Shown piece by piece: positions 1 through 9,022 of a DNA stretch of 42,626 bases. The position numbers were made by a program, and so were the translations under genes. Source of the stretch: Phycisphaerae bacterium (GTDB lineage: Bacteria; Planctomycetota; Phycisphaerae; UBA1845); NCBI GenBank assembly GCA_029260075.1, contig JAJDDY010000014.1, forward strand, positions 1-42,626, written 5' to 3'. The notes below the pieces were generated by a model, which saw only the letters and a list, made by a program, of their open reading frames with translations, was not told the DNA's origin and made no database searches. Within the stretch, counting starts at the first letter, position 1. Each line of letters starts with the position of its first letter.

Positions 1-127
1 CAGCAAACTGGAAGGGGTCAACAACAAGATCAAAGTCATCAAACGCATCGCCTACGGCTTTCACGATCTCGACTACTTCGCCCTCAAAGTCAAACAGGCC
101 CTACCGGGGCGTACTTCCAACAACTAA
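1..127 (+). CDS. ISL3-family transposase, C-terminal end (partial at window edge)
   Basis: The open frame enters the window already in progress and ends at TAA 125-127. The visible 41 residues include KLEGVNNKIKVIKRIAYG followed by a HDLDYFALKVK stretch. This is the characteristic C-terminal end of the DDE domain of ISL3-type transposases, which carries the last acidic residue of the catalytic triad (the E in KLEG). Only this tail is seen, so it cannot be told whether the gene is intact. No terminal inverted repeat is recognisable in the roughly 60 bases after the stop; instead a strong ribosome binding site for the next reading frame starts 4 bases downstream. It is either the 3' end of a resident insertion sequence or a remnant. 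Confidence 0.75.
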   Translation, partial: SKLEGVNNKIKVIKRIAYGFHDLDYFALKVKQALPGRTSNN

Positions 128-144
128 TTTGGAGGAGAACCTCA

Positions 145-189
145 ATGTTAAAGAGTCGTACCGCCCGCGACACGAGTTCGCATCCATGA
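145..189 (+). CDS. Short leader ORF coupled to the MOSC gene (putative)
   Basis: A GGAGGAG Shine-Dalgarno at 131-137 lies 7 bases before ATG 145. This is the best ribosome binding site near here, yet the frame it opens is only 14 codons (MLKSRTARDTSSHP). Its TGA (187-189) overlaps the ATG at 186 of the MOSC gene in an ATGA junction, the classic geometry of translational coupling. The peptide resembles nothing known. It could be a leader that delivers ribosomes to the weakly initiated downstream gene, or the truncated head of a former gene. Seen: the SD, the frame and the overlap. Inferred: the coupling. Confidence 0.4.
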   Translation: MLKSRTARDTSSHP

Positions 190-677
190 ACGAGGAAGGA
201 AGCCGAGTAGTGGCCAATGATTCCGCAAGCGCGACCGTCGGCGTCATCAAGGGTATCGCACAGCGCGCCGAAAAGGGCGACCCGATGGTCGAGGTCGATC
301 ATGGTCACGTTTCTCTCAACGTCGGACTCGACGCCGAACACAGGCCACCGGGCAAGCGCTCGGTCACGCTGCTTTCCGATTCTCGTTGGTCGCAAGCATG
401 CACCGAACTCGGCGTGACCCTGCCATGGACAACACGCCGAGCCAACTTTCTCATCTCCGGGCTCGACCTTTCAACCCTCATAGGACGAGCGATTCTGATC
501 GGAACCGTTCGCGTCTGGATTCACGCCGAAACCAAACCCTGCGCCCTGATGGATGAGCAACACTCAGGACTTCGCGCAGCGCTCAAGCCCAATTTCCGCG
601 GCGGGGTCTATGGGCAGGTGCTTACCGAAGGCACCATCAGCATTTCGGACCGCGTCGTGTTCGCCCCGGACAAGTAG
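186..677 (+). CDS. MOSC domain-containing protein
   Basis: A 163-residue protein matching a stand-alone MOSC (molybdenum cofactor sulfurase C-terminal) domain. Seen: LPWTTRRANFLISG around residues 78-91, then IGRAILIGTVRVWIH, then ETKPCALMDE with the invariant Cys at residue 119, and FRGGVYGQVL near the end. In characterised members this Cys handles persulfide sulfur or the molybdenum ligand. Small stand-alone MOSC proteins are often detoxifiers of hydroxylamino compounds or sulfur carriers; which applies here cannot be told. ATG 186 was chosen because it overlaps the stop of the leader ORF. A TTG at 129 in the same frame lacks a ribosome binding site at the right spacing. No molybdenum cofactor genes are nearby. 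Confidence 0.82.
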   Translation: MNEEGSRVVANDSASATVGVIKGIAQRAEKGDPMVEVDHGHVSLNVGLDAEHRPPGKRSVTLLSDSRWSQACTELGVTLPWTTRRANFLISGLDLSTLIGRAILIGTVRVWIHAETKPCALMDEQHSGLRAALKPNFRGGVYGQVLTEGTISISDRVVFAPDK

Positions 678-977
678 TCTCGGACAAGGCGTCGACCTTG
701 ACCCGCCCGCGAGTCTGGAGCCTAGGTGACTTGCAAGGGCAACCGCATTCTAACTACTTGGATGGCTGGAGTCCCACTCGGGCCTTTCGGAATGCGCTCC
801 GCGTGGCTGAAAACGAGGATGGGGCGAACCGCAAGAGCCGACAATGCACGAGAATTCCCAGAATGCGGTTGCCTGAGGTAACTTGCGGTGCTTCTAACGC
901 TGCCGTTGGCATAGCTAACGGTTTTTCGTATGATGAATTGACACGATCCTGTCGTTTTTCTTTTGTGGAGAGAAGAA
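678..977. other. Intergenic region upstream of the giant subtilase
   Basis: No supported gene. A TTGACA at 938-943 could be a -35 box for the subtilase gene, but the hexamer 17 bases downstream (TTTTGT, 961-966) is a poor -10 and would place the transcript start close to or past the ATG. The promoter is therefore not assigned. GGAGAG at 968-973 is the ribosome binding site of the next gene. Confidence 0.4.
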
Positions 978-3900
978 ATGCGTTGTCAATTCCTTGCCGT
1001 GCTTCGTCGATGTGTGCTAGCCGTCTTGGTGGCGGCCCTTCCCGTAGCTGCGTCGGATCCTGAGAACATATTGGAAGTGGCGAAGGCTGTCTCTGCGACC
1101 GCGCCGAGGAATCTGAATCCAAAGGCGGCTGGCGAGGCGCACCCGTCACGGATTATTGTCCGTTACCGGGCGGGGTCGGCTAAAGGTGCACGCGAAAACG
1201 CCCGTAACGCTGCGCGCGCCGTACGCGTGGCTCATGACTTTCGCATTGTTCCAGACTTGCAACTCGTTGAAGTACCCGTGGGCGACGTCGCTATTGCGCT
1301 CGATGCCTTGCGTAAAGACGCCAACGTGCTCTACGCCGAGCCGGACTATACGGTATACGCAACGGCCATCCCCAACGATACGGACTTCCCCACGCTATGG
1401 GGAATGAACAACGTAGGTCAGACTGTTAATAGCGATCCAGGTGTCGCGGGGGCAGATGTTCGGGCACCCCAAGCGTGGGACTTCTTCACCGGTGATCCGA
1501 ACATGCTGGTCGGTGTCCTCGATACCGGTGTCGATTACCTCCATCCTGATCTTGTTGGCAACATATGGACGAATACGGCCGAGCTGAACGGGCTACCCGA
1601 CGTGGACGACGACGGTAACGGTTACGTGGATGACATTCACGGGTACGACACGCTGTGGGACGACGGTGATCCGATGGATGACCACGGGCACGGTACACAC
1701 GTAGCCGGTACGATTGGAGCTGTCGCCAACAACGGGATGGGTGTGGCTGGCGTCAATTGGCGATGCAAAATCGTGGCCGTCAAGTTCCTCAATGCTGCGG
1801 GGTCAGGACTCGTGTCCGACGCCATCGAAGGAATCCAGTACTTGGTTGACAATGGGGTTCGAGTGTCGAATCACAGTTGGGGCGGCGTCACGTATTCACA
1901 AGCACTCTTCGACGCCTTCGCTGCTGCCCAAGCAGCCGGACACCTTGCCGTGGCGGCCGCAGGAAACGGCACGCCTTTCTTTGGAAATCCCGCCGACACT
2001 GATATCTTTCCTTTCTATCCGTCCGGCTACGACTTACCGAACATTGTCAGCGTAGGCGCGACAAACAACGACGAGGTTCGTGCGTCTTTCACAAACTATG
2101 GGAGAAGTTCCGTCGATGTCGGAGCCCCCGGCGTATTTGTGTACAGCACGTTTCTTGGCGGGGATTACGCGTTTCTCAGTGGCACGTCGATGGCCACGCC
2201 GCACGTCGTCGGCGCGGTGGCCATGCTCATGGGCCGGCGACCAGAGCTGAGTTGGCAGTCGGTGCGTGACCACATCGTTCGCACGGCGCGTGCGGAACCG
2301 TCGTATGATGGGCTCTGGTCAACAAGCGGTGTTCTCAACTTGGTGGCTGCTGTCGCTGATTGCAACGGAAACGGCATCCGCGACGAATTCGACAGTGGGT
2401 CCGACTGCAACGCGAACGGTGTGCTTGATGAGTGTGAGGTCTTCGACTGCAACAGCAATGGGATTCCGGATGATTGCGACATCGCCGGGGCAAGTACGGA
2501 TTGCAACGCCAACGCCATTCCCGACGAGTGCGAGCCGGATTGCAACAGCAACGGTGTCGCCGATGATTGTGATATTTCATCCGGAGGATGGAGCGATTGC
2601 AACGGCAATAAGATACCCGACGCGTGCGAACCGGAAGGAAACCTCGATTGCAACAATAATGGCACTATAGATCTTTGCGATATTGCCGGTACAAGTCGCG
2701 ACTGCAACGACAACGCCATTCCCGACGAATGTGATATTGCGACAGGCACGCTGACCGACGCCGACCTGAACGGCCTGGCGGATGAATGTCCGCCTAACTT
2801 TTCTTTGATTCCTGTCGGCGCAACCGGCGCGCACACGATAGTCGGTGACCGCATTTTCTTGCCGTCCGGTGGTCAAACCGTGACGCTCGAGATGCGCATG
2901 TATGACTGGAGCGCTGATACTACAAATCAGCGCCTGGTGGGATATCAGGGTACGCTCGATGCCTCGGGTTTCGACAACGGTCAAGGTAGTCCGTTGGCCT
3001 TCGCCGCCATGCCCTGCGATACATCCGACGATTGCCGCGCCAGTTTCACGCGCGGCGTTTGCCTTCCTACGGGGCTGTGTACGTTGCACACGGCAAGTTT
3101 CATAGATACGAATCGGCCTGACTATGTCTTCTTCGACCTCGCAGCGCTCGCGGGCACATTCGACTACACGGAGCAGCTTGGCACGGCCGGTACAGGAGCG
3201 CTGGTCTGGGAGGTGGTCTCAGAAGCGGTGACTGATGCGGGCGCATCCAAGTACGGCGCGACGATTAAGATCGATGTCCCGCCGGGTGCCGTCGGAGCCC
3301 ATAGACTGACATTCACCACAGAGAACGACCTATCATTTTGGATCGCGGAGAACGGGTCTAGCTCCGTTCCGTCTCGCTTCCTGCCGGCGTTCATCATTCT
3401 ACCGTCCGACTGTAACAATAATGGCACCGAGGATTATGACGACGTCGTGGGGGGCGACAGCATGGACTGCAATGGTAACTTCATTCCGGACGAATGCGAA
3501 ATGGATTGCAATCTGAACGCCATCCCAGATGACTGCGACATCACGGTCGGCACGAGCGCCGACTGCAACGGGAGTGGTATTCCGGACGAATGCGAAGTGC
3601 TCGACGGCTCTGCAGTAGATTGCAACGGCAATGGCAAGCCAGACGATTGTGATATTACCAGCGGAGCAAGCCTCGATTGTACAGTGAACGGTATACCCGA
3701 CGAGTGCGAGCGCGCGCCGGATTGCAATGGCAACGCCTCCGCCGATGCAAACGACATCTGCACTGGTGCAAGTGTGGACTGCAATGCGAACGACGTGCCG
3801 GACGAATGCGACATCGCCAGCTCCGTCAGCACCGATTGCAACACAAACGGCACGCCTGACGAGTGTGATCTGGCGAGTGGTACGAGCGGAGATTGCAATA

Positions 3901-6422
3901 CCAACTTGCTGCCGGACGAATGCGATATTGCCGACGGGACCAGTAACGATTGTGACGCGAACGGGGCGCCGGACGAATGCCAACCGGACTGCAACGGCAA
4001 CGTCATCGCCGACAGTTGCGACATTTCGTCCGGCACATCGTTGGATCTATTCCCTCCTGGCGGCGATGGGATTCCGGACGAGTGCCAGGTAGATTGCAAT
4101 GGAGACGGAATCCCCGACGCGATGCAACCTGATTGTAACGGTAACCAGGTTCCAGACGACTGCGATATCGCGGACGGCACGAGCGATGACTGCAACAGTA
4201 ACGGATTCCCAGACGAGTGCGAACCAGATTGCAACGCCAACGGTGTGGCTGATGGTTGCGATATATCATCGGGTGTCAGCCTTGACGACGCGGGCAACGG
4301 TGTTCCCGACGAATGCGAGATCATCATCTATGTTGACGCTTCCGCGTCTGGCAATAATGACGGGTCGAGTTGGGCGAATGCCTTCAACGAGCTGGTAGAC
4401 GCGTTCGATGCGGCGACCGTCGCATCCGACACAAGCATACTCGTTGCGTCTGGAACGTACACACCAAGTCGGGGGTTTGGGAATCGATCGTTATCGTTTG
4501 AGACGGTAGACGGCCTGTCCGTGTACGGCGCTTTTCCGCCGGGCGGCGGTCGGTTCTCCGATCGAGATACAGCAGTGTTCCAGACGACCCTGAGTGGTGA
4601 CCTGCTCGGCGATGATTCGTTGTCGGATGGTTCGAGCGCCGAGAACAGTTGGAGCATCGTTCACGTCGGACCAGACGTGTTATCAAGTCGGCTGGATGGG
4701 TTTCTAATCAGGGCTGCGCATAACGACAATTCAGTATCCCTAGGCGGCGGGGCCATTCGGTGCGACGGCCGTAGTACAATCACGAATTGCACAATCGAAG
4801 GCAATCACGCAAACAGTTCTGGGAGTGGTATTCTGATCAACGGAAACTGGCCCAACGCGCATGCGATTGCTGTCAATTGTATTTTTCGCGACAACTATGC
4901 TGGGTGGGGGACGATCCGTACGAATACGGGCAGCGCGACGCTCATCAACTGCCTGATTATTGGTAATCGAGGCGCGTTCCATGGCGGGATGGACGCAAGT
5001 TTGGCGGCGGGCGACAGACTCGTGGTTGTCAACAGCGCGTTTGTTGGGAATACTGCGACCTTCATTAACCGTGACGCTGGTTTGTATGTATCCAATGGAT
5101 ACAATGCGACCATCGTCAACAGTATCTTTTGGAACAACAGCTTGAATGGCCGGTTTGACGAAATTGTGCAGCTTCATATTGAATCTGGCGTTGCAGATAT
5201 TAGGAATTCGCGCGTCCAGGGGTGGACCGGCCAGCTCGGTGGCAGCGGAAATTCTGGTGATGATCCACTGTTTGTTGACATGATTGGACCAGATGGGCTG
5301 CCGGGAACCGCTGATGACAACCTGCGGCTCCAACCCCAGTCAACTTATATTGACGCCGGCGATAGCGCAGGCCTTGTGGAAGACTTCGCCGACCTCGACC
5401 TGGATGGGGTGTTTCTTGAGAATACGTCTCTCGACTTGGCCGGGCGGCCACGAGAAATCGATGGCCTGGCCAATGGCGCTCGCACGGTCGATATCGGCGC
5501 GTACGAATTCGGTCAGGATTGCAACGGCAACTTGATCGACGATCGCGCGGAGGTTGCCAGTGGGATCAGCCCGGATTGCAACCAAAACCAACTCCCGGAC
5601 GCCTGCGAACTTGACTGCAACGGCAACGCCGTTCCGGATGATTGCGACGTTTTGTCCGGTACGAGCTTCGACTGCAATGTGAACGGATCGCCCGATGAGT
5701 GCGATGTCGCAGGGGGAACGCTGCACGACGAGAATGGAAATGGGATCTTCGACGAATGCGAATGCTTTCCTTCACTAACACCAAGCATTGGAGCTGTGGG
5801 GGAGACCGCGCGTTATCTTTCAGTTGTGGCCGGTAGTCCGGGGCGTCGCCACGCTATTCGCGTGACCATGCTCGATGGTCCGCCGCCGTTCGATGTACTC
5901 GCCGGAACGCAGTGGTGGGTCGGCGGGCCTAGAGCGGTCAGCGAACTCAGCGCCTTGGACGATAACACGCTCCCGACTTTTCAGGTTGCCCCGCTGGTTT
6001 GTGACCCGCTAGTGTTTAACTTTGGCGATCTCGAAGCCATACACGTTTATTCCGAGGCCATCGTTCCCAGTGGGTTGTACCATATTGAGGCAATCGACAG
6101 CCAGTGTGATCCCTCAGTGGCCGCGAATTATTCGCAACCATTATTGTTGGGAACGAGTCGGTGGGGGGATGTGGTTGGGGTTTTTGCGCCGTTTGCGGGA
6201 AGCTGGTTTCCGCCGGATGGCGAGGTAAACATATCGAGCGATGCCCTGGCTGCGCTCGATAAGTTTTCAGGGGTCGGGACTGCGCCGGCGAAAGCGTCGT
6301 GTGATCTTGGTCCTGCGGTCCCAGACCACAAAATTAACATAACCGAGATCGTGCTCATCGTGGATGCGTTTCGCGGTCTTTCATACCCGTTTGTGGAGAT
6401 GCCCGCGCCTTGCATGCCGTAG
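978..6422 (+). CDS. Giant secreted subtilisin-like protease (S8) with DCN-type repeats, a beta-helix region and a dockerin-like tail
   Basis: 1814 residues, predicted extracellular. Start ATG 978 follows GGAGAGAAG and opens a signal peptide (about 1-25, cut after VAA). Order of parts: an I9-type propeptide (about 55-125, ending in AEPDYTVYA); an S8 catalytic domain with Asp182 (VLDTGVD), His238 (HGTHVAG), Asn330 (AAGNG) and Ser404 (GTSMATPH), so the triad is complete; repeat block 1 (about 461-600); a beta-sandwich-like region (about 605-810); repeat block 2 (about 812-1115); a pectate-lyase/polymorphic-outer-membrane-type beta-helix region (about 1118-1510); repeat block 3 (about 1514-1595); and a C-terminal module ending in a dockerin-like VNISSD...HKINITEI pair. 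Repeats follow DCNxNGxPDxCD, with about 32 copies counted by eye; the Asp/Asn pattern suggests Ca2+ binding. The last ~220 residues resemble the C-terminus of the convergent neighbour at 6857-9022. Substrate unknown. Confidence 0.93.
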   Translation: MRCQFLAVLRRCVLAVLVAALPVAASDPENILEVAKAVSATAPRNLNPKAAGEAHPSRIIVRYRAGSAKGARENARNAARAVRVAHDFRIVPDLQLVEVPVGDVAIALDALRKDANVLYAEPDYTVYATAIPNDTDFPTLWGMNNVGQTVNSDPGVAGADVRAPQAWDFFTGDPNMLVGVLDTGVDYLHPDLVGNIWTNTAELNGLPDVDDDGNGYVDDIHGYDTLWDDGDPMDDHGHGTHVAGTIGAVANNGMGVAGVNWRCKIVAVKFLNAAGSGLVSDAIEGIQYLVDNGVRVSNHSWGGVTYSQALFDAFAAAQAAGHLAVAAAGNGTPFFGNPADTDIFPFYPSGYDLPNIVSVGATNNDEVRASFTNYGRSSVDVGAPGVFVYSTFLGGDYAFLSGTSMATPHVVGAVAMLMGRRPELSWQSVRDHIVRTARAEPSYDGLWSTSGVLNLVAAVADCNGNGIRDEFDSGSDCNANGVLDECEVFDCNSNGIPDDCDIAGASTDCNANAIPDECEPDCNSNGVADDCDISSGGWSDCNGNKIPDACEPEGNLDCNNNGTIDLCDIAGTSRDCNDNAIPDECDIATGTLTDADLNGLADECPPNFSLIPVGATGAHTIVGDRIFLPSGGQTVTLEMRMYDWSADTTNQRLVGYQGTLDASGFDNGQGSPLAFAAMPCDTSDDCRASFTRGVCLPTGLCTLHTASFIDTNRPDYVFFDLAALAGTFDYTEQLGTAGTGALVWEVVSEAVTDAGASKYGATIKIDVPPGAVGAHRLTFTTENDLSFWIAENGSSSVPSRFLPAFIILPSDCNNNGTEDYDDVVGGDSMDCNGNFIPDECEMDCNLNAIPDDCDITVGTSADCNGSGIPDECEVLDGSAVDCNGNGKPDDCDITSGASLDCTVNGIPDECERAPDCNGNASADANDICTGASVDCNANDVPDECDIASSVSTDCNTNGTPDECDLASGTSGDCNTNLLPDECDIADGTSNDCDANGAPDECQPDCNGNVIADSCDISSGTSLDLFPPGGDGIPDECQVDCNGDGIPDAMQPDCNGNQVPDDCDIADGTSDDCNSNGFPDECEPDCNANGVADGCDISSGVSLDDAGNGVPDECEIIIYVDASASGNNDGSSWANAFNELVDAFDAATVASDTSILVASGTYTPSRGFGNRSLSFETVDGLSVYGAFPPGGGRFSDRDTAVFQTTLSGDLLGDDSLSDGSSAENSWSIVHVGPDVLSSRLDGFLIRAAHNDNSVSLGGGAIRCDGRSTITNCTIEGNHANSSGSGILINGNWPNAHAIAVNCIFRDNYAGWGTIRTNTGSATLINCLIIGNRGAFHGGMDASLAAGDRLVVVNSAFVGNTATFINRDAGLYVSNGYNATIVNSIFWNNSLNGRFDEIVQLHIESGVADIRNSRVQGWTGQLGGSGNSGDDPLFVDMIGPDGLPGTADDNLRLQPQSTYIDAGDSAGLVEDFADLDLDGVFLENTSLDLAGRPREIDGLANGARTVDIGAYEFGQDCNGNLIDDRAEVASGISPDCNQNQLPDACELDCNGNAVPDDCDVLSGTSFDCNVNGSPDECDVAGGTLHDENGNGIFDECECFPSLTPSIGAVGETARYLSVVAGSPGRRHAIRVTMLDGPPPFDVLAGTQWWVGGPRAVSELSALDDNTLPTFQVAPLVCDPLVFNFGDLEAIHVYSEAIVPSGLYHIEAIDSQCDPSVAANYSQPLLLGTSRWGDVVGVFAPFAGSWFPPDGEVNISSDALAALDKFSGVGTAPAKASCDLGPAVPDHKINITEIVLIVDAFRGLSYPFVEMPAPCMP

Positions 6423-6856
6423 GTTATCTCCATGCGACGCGAACGTACGCCGTTGCAGAATGGTTGTCCTAGTTGCGGCCCGCGTAACGAAGGGTGGTTC
6501 TTCGGTTTGGAAGTAACCTCTTCCGGCCCTCCGTATGAAGGAGGGGAGTCGCGTAGGCTGCCTCCCTGACGCACCTTGTCCGTGTTCCGTAGGCGATAAC
6601 CCATGAACGGGGTGGTTGTGGCCTGCTACCCAAAAGCTGATCCAGGTGTTATGAGAGTTCCAGCGACCCGCTGATCCGGCCGTATGCCGCGAAAGAAGAT
6701 GACCTCCCCCTTCGGCTAGAGCCGTGGGGTACGCAGTCCCTAAAGTCCTAGCCTTGGTCCACCCTGTCCGCCAAGGTCAGATCGATTGTGCACCCAGCCT
6801 ATCGATGCGTCGATTGTCTTGCCATGGACGGCCGAATTTTGCAACCAACTGGCCCA
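6423..6856. other. Convergent intergenic spacer
   Basis: This 434-base space lies between two convergent genes whose C-terminal modules are related. It holds a strong hairpin (6704-6729) and no credible gene. Confidence 0.5.
6704..6729. terminator. GC-rich hairpin between convergent genes, short-hairpin repeat family
   Basis: An inverted repeat pairs CCCC with GGGG around an inner CGGCT/AGCCG stem with a tiny loop, lying between two convergent 3' ends. There is no U-tract, so it is not a textbook intrinsic terminator. It shares the AGCCGTGGGG side with the hairpins at 13525-13555 and 32489-32519, which also lie 3' of genes. Confidence 0.4.
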
Positions 6857-9022
6857 TTACGGACATACGGTGGGTCCGGCAAACGGGTAGGGGTTTCCGC
6901 TGAAGGCGTTCTGGGTAGCGACAATGTCGCTGATGTTGACGAGGAAGTCCGGCACGTCCGGTTGGATGTCGGCGCGGAACTTGTTCACCGATCCCGGTAG
7001 ATCGCTGAAGCTGTCGAGTTGGGCGACTAAGTCCGTCGTAACGTTGACGGACCCGTCAGGTTGTGAACATGGTATCGACGTGCAGTCCCCGACCAAGTCG
7101 CCCCATTTTGGGGTGTCGAGCACGAACGGCGACGAGAATCGCGAGAGACCGGCGGTGACGCACGTTGAGATCACAGCCTGTACGACGTAGGACGCACCCG
7201 GCACTACTGCGTTGCCGAACACCTGTACCTCGCCGATCGCGCCCCAGTCTTGAAAAGACGGTTGACAACTAAGGCGGGCGACCAGGAAATTCGGCGCTTC
7301 CGGTCCGTCGCTCCCCGGAGAAGCGCTGACGGCGAACGGCTCGCCAACCCACATTTCCGTGCCGTTGAACGAAGCGAACTCAGGTGGCATGTCCGCCAGA
7401 ATGACACGAAGTGCGGTCGAAACGCCGGGGTTGCCGGGCACCATCGACAAGTACCTATTCTTGGCCGTTACGAACGCTGTGTTCATCGGGGTATCAGCGG
7501 TGACGCACGGCGCGCAACTGCAAAACCCGCCCGCGCCGTTGCAGATGCCAACGCCACAGACAGTGTTGTCGACGCAAGGTATGGTGTTGATGTCGGTCGA
7601 AACGCAGGTTCCGGCGCCGTCACAGGTGCCGTTAATGGAACACACGTTGCCGTCCTCGCAAGCAACTGCGGACGCCACGAACGAGGTCTGGCAAGCACCC
7701 GCCGCATCGCATGTATTCACCGTGCAGGGGTTGCGGTCGTTGCAATGGGCATCGGTGAGACATCGCACCGTGGGGAGAACATCCAAGACAAACAGGCCAT
7801 TCACTTCGTCGGAAATCAATACGATTCCGCTGGGCAGGCCGGTGTAGATTCCCCAGGCGCCGGAGAAATTGCGGCCGTTGTCGGGCGGCCACGTGTCAAA
7901 GAAACCGACGAATGTCGGTACGTTGGTGGCGCTGACGTTCGAGGCGTCAAAAATCGAAAGACCGCTCGTGTAATTGGCTTCAAGTACAAAGTCTCCGCGA
8001 ACCATGAGGTTGTGATCGATCGTATTCAGACCGGTCGTGAAGTCGGTCACGGCGAACGGATTAGCGAGATCTTCGATGTTGATGGCGTAGGTTCGGGCGG
8101 TGATCCCGAGATTGAGTTCATCGAGTTCGTCACCGAAAAACAGAATGCGTTTGTCGGCCGAGGGCCATCCCTGGTGGCAAAATCTGAGCGTCGGGTAGGT
8201 GTGGGAACCGATGGTTGTCATGGCCGACTTGTCCGTGACGTCTACGATTCTCACGCCGGCGCCGCCGCCAAAGACGAACACAATTTCACATGGGCCGCCC
8301 CGACCGGCATAGGGGCAATCGGCGTAGCTCGTTGCGTAGACGTCGTGAGCAGAGGTGTCCGTCCATGAACCGACCTCTACCGGATTCGACGGATCGCTCA
8401 GGTCGTATGCGATGAAGCCTTGAGTGAGGTTGGTGTCGCAGGCGTACGCGAAGCCGCTGTCCGCGTTCACCGCGATGTTGTGAGCGCTGGTGACGCTACC
8501 CTGTACGACTCCTGCGAGTGTCACAACACCGTTGTCAATGTTCGAGAGATCGATGATTTGAATGCCACCGCCGGACTCGTTGACGTTGTAGGCGAACGTG
8601 CCGAACGTGGCCATGTCACTCCACGTGGACGGTGCGTCCGCGATATTGGCGATGACAAGCGGCGCGGTTGGATCGCTCAGGTCGACAAAGCCCGTGCCGC
8701 TAATGAGTCCGAGGATGCCGTATTCGCGACCGGAGGGCGAGACGTAACCCCACACGTCGTTTGCGCCGGCACCGTCCCCTGGGAAGTCGCTGATTGGTAC
8801 CTGACTAAGCAGATTGACCCCCAACGACGGGAACACTCCGGACGAAGATGCCGCCAGGGCGTTCGATGGGGCTGCAAAGACTGCAGACGGAGCGAGCTGC
8901 ACTTGCTTCCCGGCGTTGCGACACGCCGGCCTTCCGCCGCCGGCTATCGCGGCCGCGCTACCAGACAGAACCAAAGCACTCCCGCACAGTGCCGCCAAGC
9001 TACTTACACGTCTTAATTGCAT
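6857..9022 (-). CDS. Choice-of-anchor-B family secreted protein (LVIVD-type propeller) with dockerin-like C-terminus
   Basis: 721 residues with an N-terminal signal peptide (MQLRRVSS then a hydrophobic run, cut near AIAGG). Residues about 50-400 form a propeller-like region typical of the choice-of-anchor-B family: NDVWGYVSPSGREYGILG, repeated IDLSNPxNP-like strands, SAHDVYATSY, FCHQGWPSADKRILFFGDE and DHNLMVRGDFVLEANY. A Cys-rich stretch with CNDRNPCTVNTCDAAGAC-type repeats follows (about 405-505), then a C-terminal module (about 515-721) shared with the subtilase encoded convergently at 978-6422, ending in PDGSVNVTTD and PDFLVNISDIV. The family is generally extracellular and of unknown biochemical role, its members differing in how they are anchored. 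Here the dockerin-like tail may be the anchor. ATG 9022 is preceded by a GGGTGAG-type site. Confidence 0.85.
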   Translation of the reverse strand: MQLRRVSSLAALCGSALVLSGSAAAIAGGGRPACRNAGKQVQLAPSAVFAAPSNALAASSSGVFPSLGVNLLSQVPISDFPGDGAGANDVWGYVSPSGREYGILGLISGTGFVDLSDPTAPLVIANIADAPSTWSDMATFGTFAYNVNESGGGIQIIDLSNIDNGVVTLAGVVQGSVTSAHNIAVNADSGFAYACDTNLTQGFIAYDLSDPSNPVEVGSWTDTSAHDVYATSYADCPYAGRGGPCEIVFVFGGGAGVRIVDVTDKSAMTTIGSHTYPTLRFCHQGWPSADKRILFFGDELDELNLGITARTYAINIEDLANPFAVTDFTTGLNTIDHNLMVRGDFVLEANYTSGLSIFDASNVSATNVPTFVGFFDTWPPDNGRNFSGAWGIYTGLPSGIVLISDEVNGLFVLDVLPTVRCLTDAHCNDRNPCTVNTCDAAGACQTSFVASAVACEDGNVCSINGTCDGAGTCVSTDINTIPCVDNTVCGVGICNGAGGFCSCAPCVTADTPMNTAFVTAKNRYLSMVPGNPGVSTALRVILADMPPEFASFNGTEMWVGEPFAVSASPGSDGPEAPNFLVARLSCQPSFQDWGAIGEVQVFGNAVVPGASYVVQAVISTCVTAGLSRFSSPFVLDTPKWGDLVGDCTSIPCSQPDGSVNVTTDLVAQLDSFSDLPGSVNKFRADIQPDVPDFLVNISDIVATQNAFSGNPYPFAGPTVCP

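Noticed and set aside
129-185. TTG 129 as the start of the MOSC protein
   Set aside because: No ribosome site lies upstream of it. The GGAGGAG site serves ATG 145 in another frame, and ATG 186 overlaps that frame's stop.
2358-4320. Regularly spaced GATTGCAAC words resembling a CRISPR or satellite array
   Set aside because: The spacing is variable and codon-phased, the sequence between is coding, and the protein repeat DCNxNGxPDxCD explains it.
2165-4327. Long minus-strand frames with Ser/Gln-rich repeats opposite the subtilase
   Set aside because: They are shadows of the DCN-type repeats, produced by biased codons. They have no ribosome site or family, and the plus strand has a full S8 triad.
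7250-8368. 372-codon plus-strand frame inside the choice-of-anchor-B gene
   Set aside because: The minus strand has a signal peptide and a family-level match; the plus-strand translation looks like nothing and has no ribosome site.
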